A DNA stretch of 64,000 nt from Nocardia cyriacigeorgica (GTDB taxonomy: Bacteria; Actinomycetota; Actinomycetes; Mycobacteriales; Mycobacteriaceae), in contig NZ_JARWNX010000062.1 in the NCBI RefSeq assembly GCF_029868385.1, positions 310,001 through 374,000 of the forward strand, read 5' to 3'. Positions 25,657-33,280 of the stretch are shown here, piece by piece. The notes beneath the pieces were generated by a model, which ran no database searches, was not told where the DNA came from, and saw only the letters and a program-made list of their open reading frames with translations. Within the stretch, counting starts at the first letter, position 1; the number at the start of each line of letters is the position of its first letter. A program made the position numbers and the translations under genes.

Positions 25657-25997
25657 GGTCAAGATTCGAACTCCAGGTCTGACCTCGGCGGACGCGACCG
25701 GACAGCTCCGGGCCACTGATTCGTCATCGTCTGCCGGGTGGGTAGCCAAGGACGCGCCGCGGCGCCCGAGGGCCGAACCCACGAATAACGATCTGCGAGA
25801 CCCGCGCGACGGCCCGACCGCTCACGATCGGGCGGCGCCACGGACTCGCCGCGCCGCTCTCCTCGCACGGAGAGCAGGCGATCGGATAACCCTCCGCCCC
25901 CATAGGACGGGCAACTCCCGGTGCCCGTGCTGCTGTTCGCTGCCCGACTGTACCGGCACCGAAGCGACCGGGCGGGCGAACGCGGGAACCGGCGTGT
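25657..25997. other. Gap between P450 copies A and B
   Basis: 341 bp without a convincing gene on either strand. The minus-strand frame of copy A stays open upstream to 25782 and includes a second SCPVA string, which may be a relic of duplication. The region presumably carries a promoter for copy A; no clear -10/-35 pair, repeat or hairpin was recognised. Confidence 0.4.
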
Positions 25998-27266
25998 TCA
26001 GTCCGCTTGCAGTGGTGGGGATTTCGGGAAGACCGCGGGCAGCGCCGACAGCGAGCGATGGAACGGACCCGGCCGCCAGGTGAGCTGTTCGGCGGGCACC
26101 GCCAAGCTCAGTTCCGGCAGGGCGTCCAACAGTTGGTCGATGGCATCGCAGGCCACCAGATAGGCCACCGACTGCGCCGGACAGGTGTGCGGTCCGGCAC
26201 TGAAGGCCAGATGTGAGCGATTGTCGGCGTACTGTCCGTTGTTGATCGCCGGATCGTTGTTGCATCCGGTCATGCTGATCACCACCGGCTGATGCGCGGG
26301 CAACCAGACGCCGTCGATCATCGTGGGCTGGCGCGGATAGGTGCTACAGAAATTCGCCATCGGCGGATCGGTGAACAGCACCTCGTCGAGGGCGTCGCGG
26401 GTGGACAGGCTGCCGTCGAGGACGCTGCCCGCGAAGCGGTCGTCGGTGAGCATCAACCGCAGCGTATTGACCGTCAGGTTCTGGAGCGGTTCGATCCCCG
26501 CCCCGTACAGCACCACCAGTTGCTGCACCATTTCCTCATCCGACAGGCGGGTCTGATGGTGCAGCAGGCGGGTGGTCACGTCATCGCCCGGCGTCCGGCG
26601 TTTGCGTGCGGTCAGCTCGGCCAGCGCCTCTTCCAGCATCGCGTTACCGGTGTCGGCGTCGATGCCTTCGAAGATCGCCGCCATACCGGTGGCGACCCGA
26701 TGCCCGATATCGGGTGGGCACCCGAGGATCTCGTTGAGCACCGCGAAGGTGAGCGGGAAGGCGTACTGGCCGATGAGGTCGACGCTGCCGTCCGCACAGA
26801 ACGAGTTGATCAGCGAGATCGCGATCTTCTCGACGGTGGCGTGCAGGCCGTGCATATCGACCCCACCCAGGGCCGCGGTGTTCGCCGAGCGATACCGGGT
26901 GTGTTCGGCGCCGGTGGTGCGCAGCGCGGTGGTGCGGAATTCCAGCATCGGCAGCACCGGGCAGTCGAGCGGAATGTTCTTCTGCCACAACCGCGGGTCG
27001 GCCGGAAAGTGCTCGGGATCGTTGAGGATACGGACCGCCGTGTGGTAGCCGATCACCAGCGTCGCATGGATGCCCGGCGACAACTCGACCGGCACCAGAG
27101 CCCCGTAACGCGCACGCATCTCGCGATAGGCCCGATGCGGATCGGCCGCGAACTCCGCCGAATACAACGAGAATCGCGGCCCTTCGGCCTCGAGCGGCGA
27201 CCCGTGCGGAACCGGGCAGGAACCGGTGGACGCGTTCATCTGGTGCGTCGCCCCGTGGAGATTCAT
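25998..27266 (-). CDS. CYP157-like cytochrome P450 lacking ExxR (copy B)
   Basis: 422 aa paralogue of copies A and C. The heme loop is AFSAGPHTCPAQ with Cys362; the I-helix is LYGAGIEPLQ (Pro instead of Thr); the K-helix segment is EVLF in place of ExxR. The N-terminal cassette CPVPHGSPLEAEGPR matches the other copies. The ATG at 27266 gives the same length and Cys position as copy C; a TTG at 27272 is possible. It begins 14 bp after the CYP154-like stop, so the two are co-transcribed. The three copies form a tandem family probably created by local duplication. Confidence 0.87.
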   Translation of the reverse strand: MNLHGATHQMNASTGSCPVPHGSPLEAEGPRFSLYSAEFAADPHRAYREMRARYGALVPVELSPGIHATLVIGYHTAVRILNDPEHFPADPRLWQKNIPLDCPVLPMLEFRTTALRTTGAEHTRYRSANTAALGGVDMHGLHATVEKIAISLINSFCADGSVDLIGQYAFPLTFAVLNEILGCPPDIGHRVATGMAAIFEGIDADTGNAMLEEALAELTARKRRTPGDDVTTRLLHHQTRLSDEEMVQQLVVLYGAGIEPLQNLTVNTLRLMLTDDRFAGSVLDGSLSTRDALDEVLFTDPPMANFCSTYPRQPTMIDGVWLPAHQPVVISMTGCNNDPAINNGQYADNRSHLAFSAGPHTCPAQSVAYLVACDAIDQLLDALPELSLAVPAEQLTWRPGPFHRSLSALPAVFPKSPPLQAD

Positions 27267-27280
27267 CGACAAATTCGCTG

Positions 27281-28513
27281 TTACCGCTCCGCGCTCAGGT
27301 ACACCGGTAAGTGCTGATGGCCGTTGGACACGAAACTGACCACCGGTTGCAGCTCGGCCGGGTCCACCGCGAGCCGCAGCTCGGGGAACCTGGCGAACAG
27401 TGCGGGCAGGGCCAACTCGCCCTCCATGCGGGCCAGCGGTGCGCCCACGCAGTGGTGCGCGCCGTAGCCGAAGGCCACATGCTCCTTGTTCGTGCGGGCG
27501 AGGTCGAAGACATCGGCGGTCTCACCATGCACCTTGGGATCGCGGCTTGCCGCCGCATAGGAGGCGAGGATCGCTTCCCCCTTGGCAATGCGCACACCGC
27601 CGTCGAGTTCGATGTCGTCCACGGCATACCGCAGCGGAAGATGTGCGACCGGCGCCTCGTAACGCAGGGTCTCCTCGATCACATCGCTCCATGGCAGCTG
27701 TCCGGACGTCACGGCCGCGCGCTGTTCGGGATGGGTCAGCAGTGCGACGATGGCCTGATCCAGCAGGTTGACCGTGGTCTCGTGACCGGCGTTGATGACG
27801 AGCATCAGCGTGTCCACGAGTTCCTTCTCGGTCAACTGCGAACCGTCCTCCTCGTCCCGCACGGCGATCAGGGCACTGGTGACGTCCTCGCCCGGGTTGA
27901 TGCGCCGATAGGTGACCAATTCGGTGACCAACCCGTACATCTCGACATAGTTGGCCACCGCCGCTTCCTGATCGGTCGTGGTGTCGAAGACCCGGTCGAC
28001 GCAGGTGTGCATGCCCGCGTTCAACGCCTCCGGCACCCCGAGCAGTTCGGTGATGACCCGGATGGGCACCGGATAGGCGAAATGCTCCCGCAGATCGACT
28101 ACCTCGCCAGCGGGCAGGGCGGCCAGCTCGTCGAGCAATTCGGTGGTGATCTGTTCGATCCGCGGCCGCAGCGCCGCGGTGCGACGGGCGGTGAACGCCC
28201 ACGACACCAGCCTGCGCAACCGTCGATGATCCTTGCCATAGGCGGTGAACATGTTGTCCACGCCCACCCACGGGAACAGCGGCCACTCCTGGGTGATCTC
28301 GCCGTTGATGAACGCCGTCCAATGCTGCCGAGGATCCTTGGACACCCGGGGATCGGCCAACAGGCTCTTGAGCGTGCCGGCGTCGGTCACCGACCAGGCG
28401 GGCACACCGCTGGGCAATTCCACCAGCGCCGCGGGACCACGCGCACGAAGCCGCGCGGCCTCGCCGTGGGTATCGGCTCCCGCCATGTCGAGGACAATTG
28501 ATTCGCGCTCCAT
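27281..28513 (-). CDS. CYP154-like cytochrome P450
   Basis: 410 aa canonical soluble bacterial P450. The I-helix is INAGHETTVNLL (acid-Thr pair intact), the K-helix EETLRY (ExxR intact), and the heme loop FGYGAHHCVGAPLAR with Cys355. The segments DPRVSKDPRQHW and DNMFTAYGKDHRRLRRLVSWAFTAR resemble the CYP154 family, whose members sit with CYP157 genes in Streptomyces conservons and hydroxylate steroids or macrocycles. The start is ATG 28513 with AAGGA overlapping the stop of the preceding P450. The substrate is unknown. A ferredoxin and reductase must be supplied from elsewhere; none is encoded here. Confidence 0.88.
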   Translation of the reverse strand: MERESIVLDMAGADTHGEAARLRARGPAALVELPSGVPAWSVTDAGTLKSLLADPRVSKDPRQHWTAFINGEITQEWPLFPWVGVDNMFTAYGKDHRRLRRLVSWAFTARRTAALRPRIEQITTELLDELAALPAGEVVDLREHFAYPVPIRVITELLGVPEALNAGMHTCVDRVFDTTTDQEAAVANYVEMYGLVTELVTYRRINPGEDVTSALIAVRDEEDGSQLTEKELVDTLMLVINAGHETTVNLLDQAIVALLTHPEQRAAVTSGQLPWSDVIEETLRYEAPVAHLPLRYAVDDIELDGGVRIAKGEAILASYAAASRDPKVHGETADVFDLARTNKEHVAFGYGAHHCVGAPLARMEGELALPALFARFPELRLAVDPAELQPVVSFVSNGHQHLPVYLSAER

Positions 28514-28523
28514 CGCAGGATCC

Positions 28524-29792
28524 TTACGCAATGTTCAACGGAGGAGATTCGGGGAAGGTCACCGGCAAGGAGGTCAGCGCACGGTGGAACGGCCCTGGCC
28601 GCCAGGACAATTCCGCCATCGGACGCGCCAATTCCATCTCGGGCAGCGCGTCCAGGAGCTGGTCGATGGCCTCCTGCACCACCACCAGCGCCACCGACTG
28701 CGCCGGGCACGCGTGCGGCCCGATGCTCCACGCCAGATGCGACCGGTTGCCGGTGCGGTCACCGCCACGGATCCCCGGATCGGTATTGCAGCCCGCGAGG
28801 CTGATCACCACCGGCTGATGTGCGGGCAGCCAGGCATTGTCGATCAGGATCGGCTGACGTGGATAGGTGGTGCAGTAGTTCGCCATCGGCGGATCGTTGA
28901 ACAGCACGTCGTCGAGCGCGTCACGGGTGGACAGGCTGCCGCCGAGCATCTCGCCGCCGAACCGGTCGTCGGTGAGCATCAGCAGCAGGGTGTTGAGGAT
29001 CAGATTCTGCTGCGGTTCGATCCCCGCGCCGTAGAAGCTGATCAGGTTGGCCAGCAGTTCCTCGTCGTCCAGATTGGACGGATGCGCCACCAGTACCGAA
29101 GTGACATCGTCGCCGGGCTGGGATCGCTTGAGCTGGATGAGTTCCATCAGCGCTTCGCTGAGGTGGGTCATCCCCCATTCGGCGTTCACGGTGTCGAACA
29201 GGGCGGCCATCCCGGCGGCGATACGCCGCCCCAGCTCCGGCGAGCAGCCGACCAACTGGTTCAGCACCTCGAACACCAGCGGGAACGCGTACTGGGTGAC
29301 CAGATCCGCCGAACCTTCTTCACAGAAGGTGTTGATCAACGGTATCGCGATCTTCTCGACGGTGGCGTTGAGCGCGTTCAGATCGATCTTGTCGATACCC
29401 TCGACATAGGCGGACCGATAGCGGGCGTGCACGGTACCGCTGTTGCGCAGCGCGTTCGGGTACCACTCCATCATCGGCTTGACCGGCGAATCCGGCGGTA
29501 TGCTCGTCTGCCACGTGCGCGGATCGGCCGGGAAATGGTCGGGATCGTTGAGGATCCGCACCGCCTCCTGATAGCCGATCACCAGGGTGGCGGGCACATC
29601 GGGCGCCAGATCGATCGGCACCAGCGAACCGAAGCGCTTACGCATCTCGCGGTAGGCGCGATGCGGATCGTCGGAGAACTCCTCGGTGTACAGCGACACC
29701 CGTGGGCCCTCGCTGTCGATCGGTGATCCGTGCGCGACCGGGCAACCTCCGGTGGGCGATAGTGGTGTGGTGACGGGGTGATGGGTTGTCAA
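28524..29792 (-). CDS. CYP157-like cytochrome P450 lacking ExxR (copy C)
   Basis: 422 aa. The heme loop is AWSIGPHACPAQ with Cys362. The K-helix site is DVLF, so both the Glu and the Arg of ExxR have changed. The I-helix is FYGAGIEPQQ. The N-terminal cassette is CPVAHGSPIDSEGPR. The start is TTG at 29792, overlapping the cvnD stop by 4 bp, so it is translationally coupled to the GTPase gene. This is the position of cvnE in Streptomyces conservons. The close coupling suggests that its product works with the Cvn complex. Confidence 0.88.
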   Translation of the reverse strand: MTTHHPVTTPLSPTGGCPVAHGSPIDSEGPRVSLYTEEFSDDPHRAYREMRKRFGSLVPIDLAPDVPATLVIGYQEAVRILNDPDHFPADPRTWQTSIPPDSPVKPMMEWYPNALRNSGTVHARYRSAYVEGIDKIDLNALNATVEKIAIPLINTFCEEGSADLVTQYAFPLVFEVLNQLVGCSPELGRRIAAGMAALFDTVNAEWGMTHLSEALMELIQLKRSQPGDDVTSVLVAHPSNLDDEELLANLISFYGAGIEPQQNLILNTLLLMLTDDRFGGEMLGGSLSTRDALDDVLFNDPPMANYCTTYPRQPILIDNAWLPAHQPVVISLAGCNTDPGIRGGDRTGNRSHLAWSIGPHACPAQSVALVVVQEAIDQLLDALPEMELARPMAELSWRPGPFHRALTSLPVTFPESPPLNIA

Positions 29793-30394
29793 AGACGAGA
29801 CTCCAGTCGGTGGAACAGGTATTCGACGAGCATGATCAACGAACGCAGGCAGGTACCGCGATCACGCGCGTCCAGCGCGGTCAGTGGCGTGTCCGGCGTG
29901 AGGTCCAGCGCGTCGCGGACCTCGGAGAGCGGGAAACGGTCGGCGCCTTCGAACTCGTTGACGCCCACCGCGTACGGCACACCGCGTTCCTCGAGCACCG
30001 ACAGCACCTCGTCGGCCTTCTCGATCCGGCGGGTGTCGACCAGCACCAACGCACCGAGCGCACCGCGGGCCAGCTCCTCCCACAGCGGGACGAACCGCTG
30101 CTGGCCCGGAGTACCGAACAGGTACAGCGCCAGTTCGGGATTGAGCGTGATGCGGCCGAAGTCCATCGCCACCGTGGTCTGCGATTTCCCCGACAGACCG
30201 GCCATATCGTCGATGCCGACGCTGGCCTGGGTGATGGTCTCCTCGGTGCGTAGTGGCTTGATCTCGGAAATGCTGCTGACGAAGGTGGTCTTGCCGACGC
30301 CGAAACTTCCGGCGACGAGCAGTTTCACCGATCGGGTCACGGTCTCCGGCACATAATCGACGGTGCGGTCAGGCCGGGAGAGCACGGAGCCCAT
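29789..30394 (-). CDS. cvnD: Conservon small GTPase CvnD
   Basis: 201 aa Ras-like GTPase of the bacterial MglA/conservon class. The P-loop is AGSFGVGKTT (about residues 27-36). Switch II is LFGTPGQQRFVPLW, and a specificity loop near NEFEGADRF replaces the strict NKxD. It is predicted to cycle between GTP and GDP forms at the membrane with the CvnA-B-C complex, resembling a eukaryotic G-protein switch. It overlaps cvnC by 26 bp and the following P450 by 4 bp. Confidence 0.9.
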   Translation of the reverse strand: MGSVLSRPDRTVDYVPETVTRSVKLLVAGSFGVGKTTFVSSISEIKPLRTEETITQASVGIDDMAGLSGKSQTTVAMDFGRITLNPELALYLFGTPGQQRFVPLWEELARGALGALVLVDTRRIEKADEVLSVLEERGVPYAVGVNEFEGADRFPLSEVRDALDLTPDTPLTALDARDRGTCLRSLIMLVEYLFHRLESRL

Positions 30395-30716
30395 TGAGAA
30401 CCTCCTGGAGCAGAGCTATCTCCGGCAGTGATTCGGCCGGGGTGGGTATGGCGAGGTGTTCGGTGTCGAGGAGGTCGGCGGCAATGATCTTGACCACCGA
30501 GGGCGGCAGGTCGAGATAGGCGGCTATTTCGGCGATCGACAGGGCGCCTCGGGCGCAGACTCCGGCCACCCGCCGCGCATCGGGGCTGGTTCCCGGCCCC
30601 GGGGTCTTGATGGCGAGAACGAGGGTGACCAGGTCCAATTCACGGGTCGGACGCGAGCGTCCCCTGGTCCGCACGTACGCGCGAACCAGGTCGGGGTCAC
30701 GCCGCGGCCCACTCAT
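30369..30716 (-). CDS. cvnC: Conservon DUF742 protein CvnC
   Basis: 115 aa DUF742 family, a winged-helix-like domain always found with roadblock and GTPase proteins. Typical features are the N-terminal DPDLVRAYVRTRGRSRP, then RVAGVCARGALSIAEIAAYL with LPPSVVKIIAADLL (helix-turn-helix-like) and the C-terminal SLPEIALLQEVLNGLRAL. It is thought to bridge CvnB and CvnD. The start overlaps the cvnB stop by 4 bp. Confidence 0.9.
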   Translation of the reverse strand: MSGPRRDPDLVRAYVRTRGRSRPTRELDLVTLVLAIKTPGPGTSPDARRVAGVCARGALSIAEIAAYLDLPPSVVKIIAADLLDTEHLAIPTPAESLPEIALLQEVLNGLRALPA

Positions 30717-31147
30717 GGCATTTCGCCGCCGTCAACGCTCCCGCGCGGCTGGCTGCCGAGTTCATGGCCCACTCGGCCTGCCAGCTCGTTCATCCGGTGC
30801 GCGATGAGGCCCACATCGATATCGGTGGTGGTGGACACCCCGAGCAGTGCGCCCTCACCCGCCGCGGTGATCAGGATCATGCCCTGGTCGTACTCGGTCA
30901 TGTTCTGCCGCACGCCGTTCTGAACGCCACCGCAGAACTCGCCGAGCGCCTTGCCGAGGGAGCTGAGACCGGACGCGGCGGCGGCGAAGCGCTCGGCGTC
31001 GTCCTTGGTGACTCCGCTGGAGTGCGCGATCCGCAGCCCGTCGTCGGACAGCAGAACCGCGAAGCGGACGCCGGGGATCTCGAGGTCCTCGAGTAACCAG
31101 CCGAGCTTGTTGGTGCTGTCGGAGACAACAGTTCTCGGTGAGCCCAT
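30713..31147 (-). CDS. cvnB: Conservon roadblock/LC7 protein CvnB
   Basis: 144 aa roadblock/LC7-fold protein. Key segments are KLGWLLEDLEIPGVRFAVLL, GLRIAHSSGVTKDDAERFAA and the C-terminal beta-hairpin GALLGVSTTTDIDVGLIAHR. Roadblock proteins of this class act as GTPase-activating or scaffolding partners of MglA-like GTPases. The ATG at 31147 overlaps the cvnA stop (TGATG). A longer frame to 31213 is only the antisense continuation of cvnA. Confidence 0.9.
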   Translation of the reverse strand: MGSPRTVVSDSTNKLGWLLEDLEIPGVRFAVLLSDDGLRIAHSSGVTKDDAERFAAAASGLSSLGKALGEFCGGVQNGVRQNMTEYDQGMILITAAGEGALLGVSTTTDIDVGLIAHRMNELAGRVGHELGSQPRGSVDGGEMP

Positions 31148-32736
31148 CAGGATGTCATCCCTTCGGTGTCGTCGGTTGCGGCTGCGCGGCCGCTCTTGGA
31201 GCCGCTGTGCCAAGCGGCGGCGATTTCGGGTCGGGCCTGGCCGGGTTCGGCATTCGGGCTGCGCTGCCCGACCGGCGGAACCACCGCGACCGCGCGGCGG
31301 CGACGTTTGGGCAGGCCACCCGTGGTGACATCGGTCATCGTCGGACGGTCTTCGGTGTCTGGGAAATCGGACACCCCGGTCAACGCATTGCCCCCCGTCG
31401 TCGCGGTTCGGATCGGCGATTCGACCGGACCGCTCCCCGCGGTGGATCCGGCATTCGCCACGGTCATGCTGGTGACGGCGGCCAGCGGTGCGGGTTCCCT
31501 GACCCGCGTGGTGGTCGGAGCCGATTCGCCGTGCAGGACGGCGGCGGCGGGCCCGGACGGCATGGGCGCCGGCACCGACGACATACCGGCCGGTGCGGGC
31601 GGTGCGGCATCGGCTGCCTGCGGTGCTCGCGGACTGACCAGCAAGGTCTCCGGGATGTACACCATGGCGCGCATACCGCCGTAGGCGTTGGGTCCGTCGA
31701 TGTAGACGGTGAATCCGTAGCGTCGGGCCAGCGCCGCGATACCGGGGAAGCCGACCTTGGGGGCCGGGCCGAGCTGATGGATGTCGACCGAACGTTCGTG
31801 CGCCAGTACCTGCCTGGCCTCTTCCATCTGTTCGGCGTTCATGCGCACACCGGCGTCGTCGACGATCACGGTGACGCCGTGGTGGCCTTCCTGGAAGCTG
31901 ACGTCCACATACGAAGTGGGCGGCGAGTAGCGCAGCGCGTTATCGATCAGCGCGGCGAGGGTGTGCACCAGCGGCTCCACCGAACGGCTGATCACCACGC
32001 GGTCGAGCTGTCCCGAACGCACCCGGAGGAAGTCGCGGACGCGGCCGGTGGCGCCGCCGACCACATCGGTGAGCGACTGCGCGGGCCAGCGGCGGCCGGG
32101 CAGACCGCCACAGACGATCACATAGGACTGCGCCTGCCGGATCATCTGCTGGACGGTGTGGTCGATACGGATGAGCGTTTCGTAGACCGCGTCGTCGCGA
32201 TGCTCGCGCAGCGCGGCGCTGACCACCTGGCTCACATCGGCGCCGAGGCTGACCACGGAGGTACCGAACGACCGCACCGCGGCACTGGTGGCCTCGCGGG
32301 CGGCGCTTTCGGCCTTCTCCCGTTTGGCCGCCTCGTCGGCGCGCACGGTGGACTCGGCGGTGGTGATCGCGCGATGGGTCTGCTCTTCGGCGTCGCGGAC
32401 CGTGGCTTCCCTGGTCTCGGCCTGGATTCCGCGCAGGTCCTCGGTGATGCGTTCGGAAACCCAGCGCATGACCTGCGCGAACCGCGAATCCTCCAGCCCC
32501 TCCGGGACTTCGACGACATTCGCGGGCTGCTCATGCCTACGGACCGATTCGGTCAGCGACGGTAGCGTGGTGGTGGCGAACCGCTCGAGGATCTCCTCGC
32601 GGATGCCGAGGTCTCGCTCCAGCGCGTCGACCCGGGTCCGCTGCTCCCGAACCGCCCGCACCGCGTACCAGGCCACCGCGAGGACTAGAGCAGGAGCCAC
32701 GATCCACGGAACCAGCACGGCGATATTCAGATTCAT
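31147..32736 (-). CDS. cvnA: Conservon sensor histidine-kinase-like protein CvnA
   Basis: 529 aa. It has one N-terminal transmembrane helix (about 4-27, IAVLVPWIVAPALVLAVAWY), then a long coiled-coil region rich in Arg/Glu (about 30-170). A four-helix dimerisation-like region and a HATPase_c domain follow (about 245-365, with N-box ALIDNALRYSPP and a lid segment KVGFPGIAALARRYGF). A disordered Pro/Ala tail of about 150 residues ends in KRRRRA-type basic residues. No external sensor domain is present. It is the presumed membrane hub that recruits CvnB-C-D. The ATG at 32736 is the first Met before the membrane helix; the frame extends further upstream without coding character. Confidence 0.87.
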   Translation of the reverse strand: MNLNIAVLVPWIVAPALVLAVAWYAVRAVREQRTRVDALERDLGIREEILERFATTTLPSLTESVRRHEQPANVVEVPEGLEDSRFAQVMRWVSERITEDLRGIQAETREATVRDAEEQTHRAITTAESTVRADEAAKREKAESAAREATSAAVRSFGTSVVSLGADVSQVVSAALREHRDDAVYETLIRIDHTVQQMIRQAQSYVIVCGGLPGRRWPAQSLTDVVGGATGRVRDFLRVRSGQLDRVVISRSVEPLVHTLAALIDNALRYSPPTSYVDVSFQEGHHGVTVIVDDAGVRMNAEQMEEARQVLAHERSVDIHQLGPAPKVGFPGIAALARRYGFTVYIDGPNAYGGMRAMVYIPETLLVSPRAPQAADAAPPAPAGMSSVPAPMPSGPAAAVLHGESAPTTTRVREPAPLAAVTSMTVANAGSTAGSGPVESPIRTATTGGNALTGVSDFPDTEDRPTMTDVTTGGLPKRRRRAVAVVPPVGQRSPNAEPGQARPEIAAAWHSGSKSGRAAATDDTEGMTS

Positions 32737-33280
32737 CAGCTCTCTCGTTGACGGGGCTCGAGGGAGCGCCACAAGATGCCACAGCCTGCTGCCACAGCGC
32801 TTCGTTTCGCCTTCCTCGTGACGCCCGACCATGACTGCACCTCTGGCCGGATGAGGTTGTGCGTCGGGCACCCGGCAGAGCGTCGAAAACCCTCGACAGC
32901 TGCCCGAAAGCAACCGCCGGACAAGCACTTCGATCGACCGCCGAGCCAACGGGCCAACCCTGCCCCGGCAGCTCGGAACCCGACGACTCGCCCACCCTAG
33001 CAGCATTGCCGCGAACTCTCTGCCGAACTGGCAAGGCGGGCTCACAGAACGCGATCCGTTGCGGCGGAGGCGATCCCGTTCTCGCACGTCAACGGCGGTA
33101 GCGCCGATATCGGACCGGACGGTCGGTGTGTGAATTCCCGTCCGCATCCGTACCGTGTACCGGGTTCGCGACGATGCCGGGCGAAAGCTGCGAATCGGTG
33201 CTCGTTTCTGCCAGACTTTCCTCAGTCCTATCGACCGGTGGCGCGGTGACCTGATACGCGGCAGGACAGGAGGAGTCCGC
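32737..33280. other. Divergent control region between conservon and CHAT gene
   Basis: 544 bp. It must contain promoters for both the conservon operon and the CHAT/hydrolase pair. A short duplicated TGCCACAGC (about 32777 and 32790) is the only repeat noted. An AGGAGG at 33268-33273 belongs to the CHAT gene. Frames on either strand lack coding character or are extensions of neighbouring genes. Confidence 0.4.

Noticed and set aside
26292..29726. Long plus-strand frames opposite the P450 genes
   Set aside because: Shadows rich in Gly, Arg, His and Val; the minus strand encodes recognisable P450s throughout.
33155..33280. Longer N-terminus for the CHAT protein
   Set aside because: The AGGAGG at 33268-33273 places the start at GTG 33281, and the upstream codons are not protein-like.
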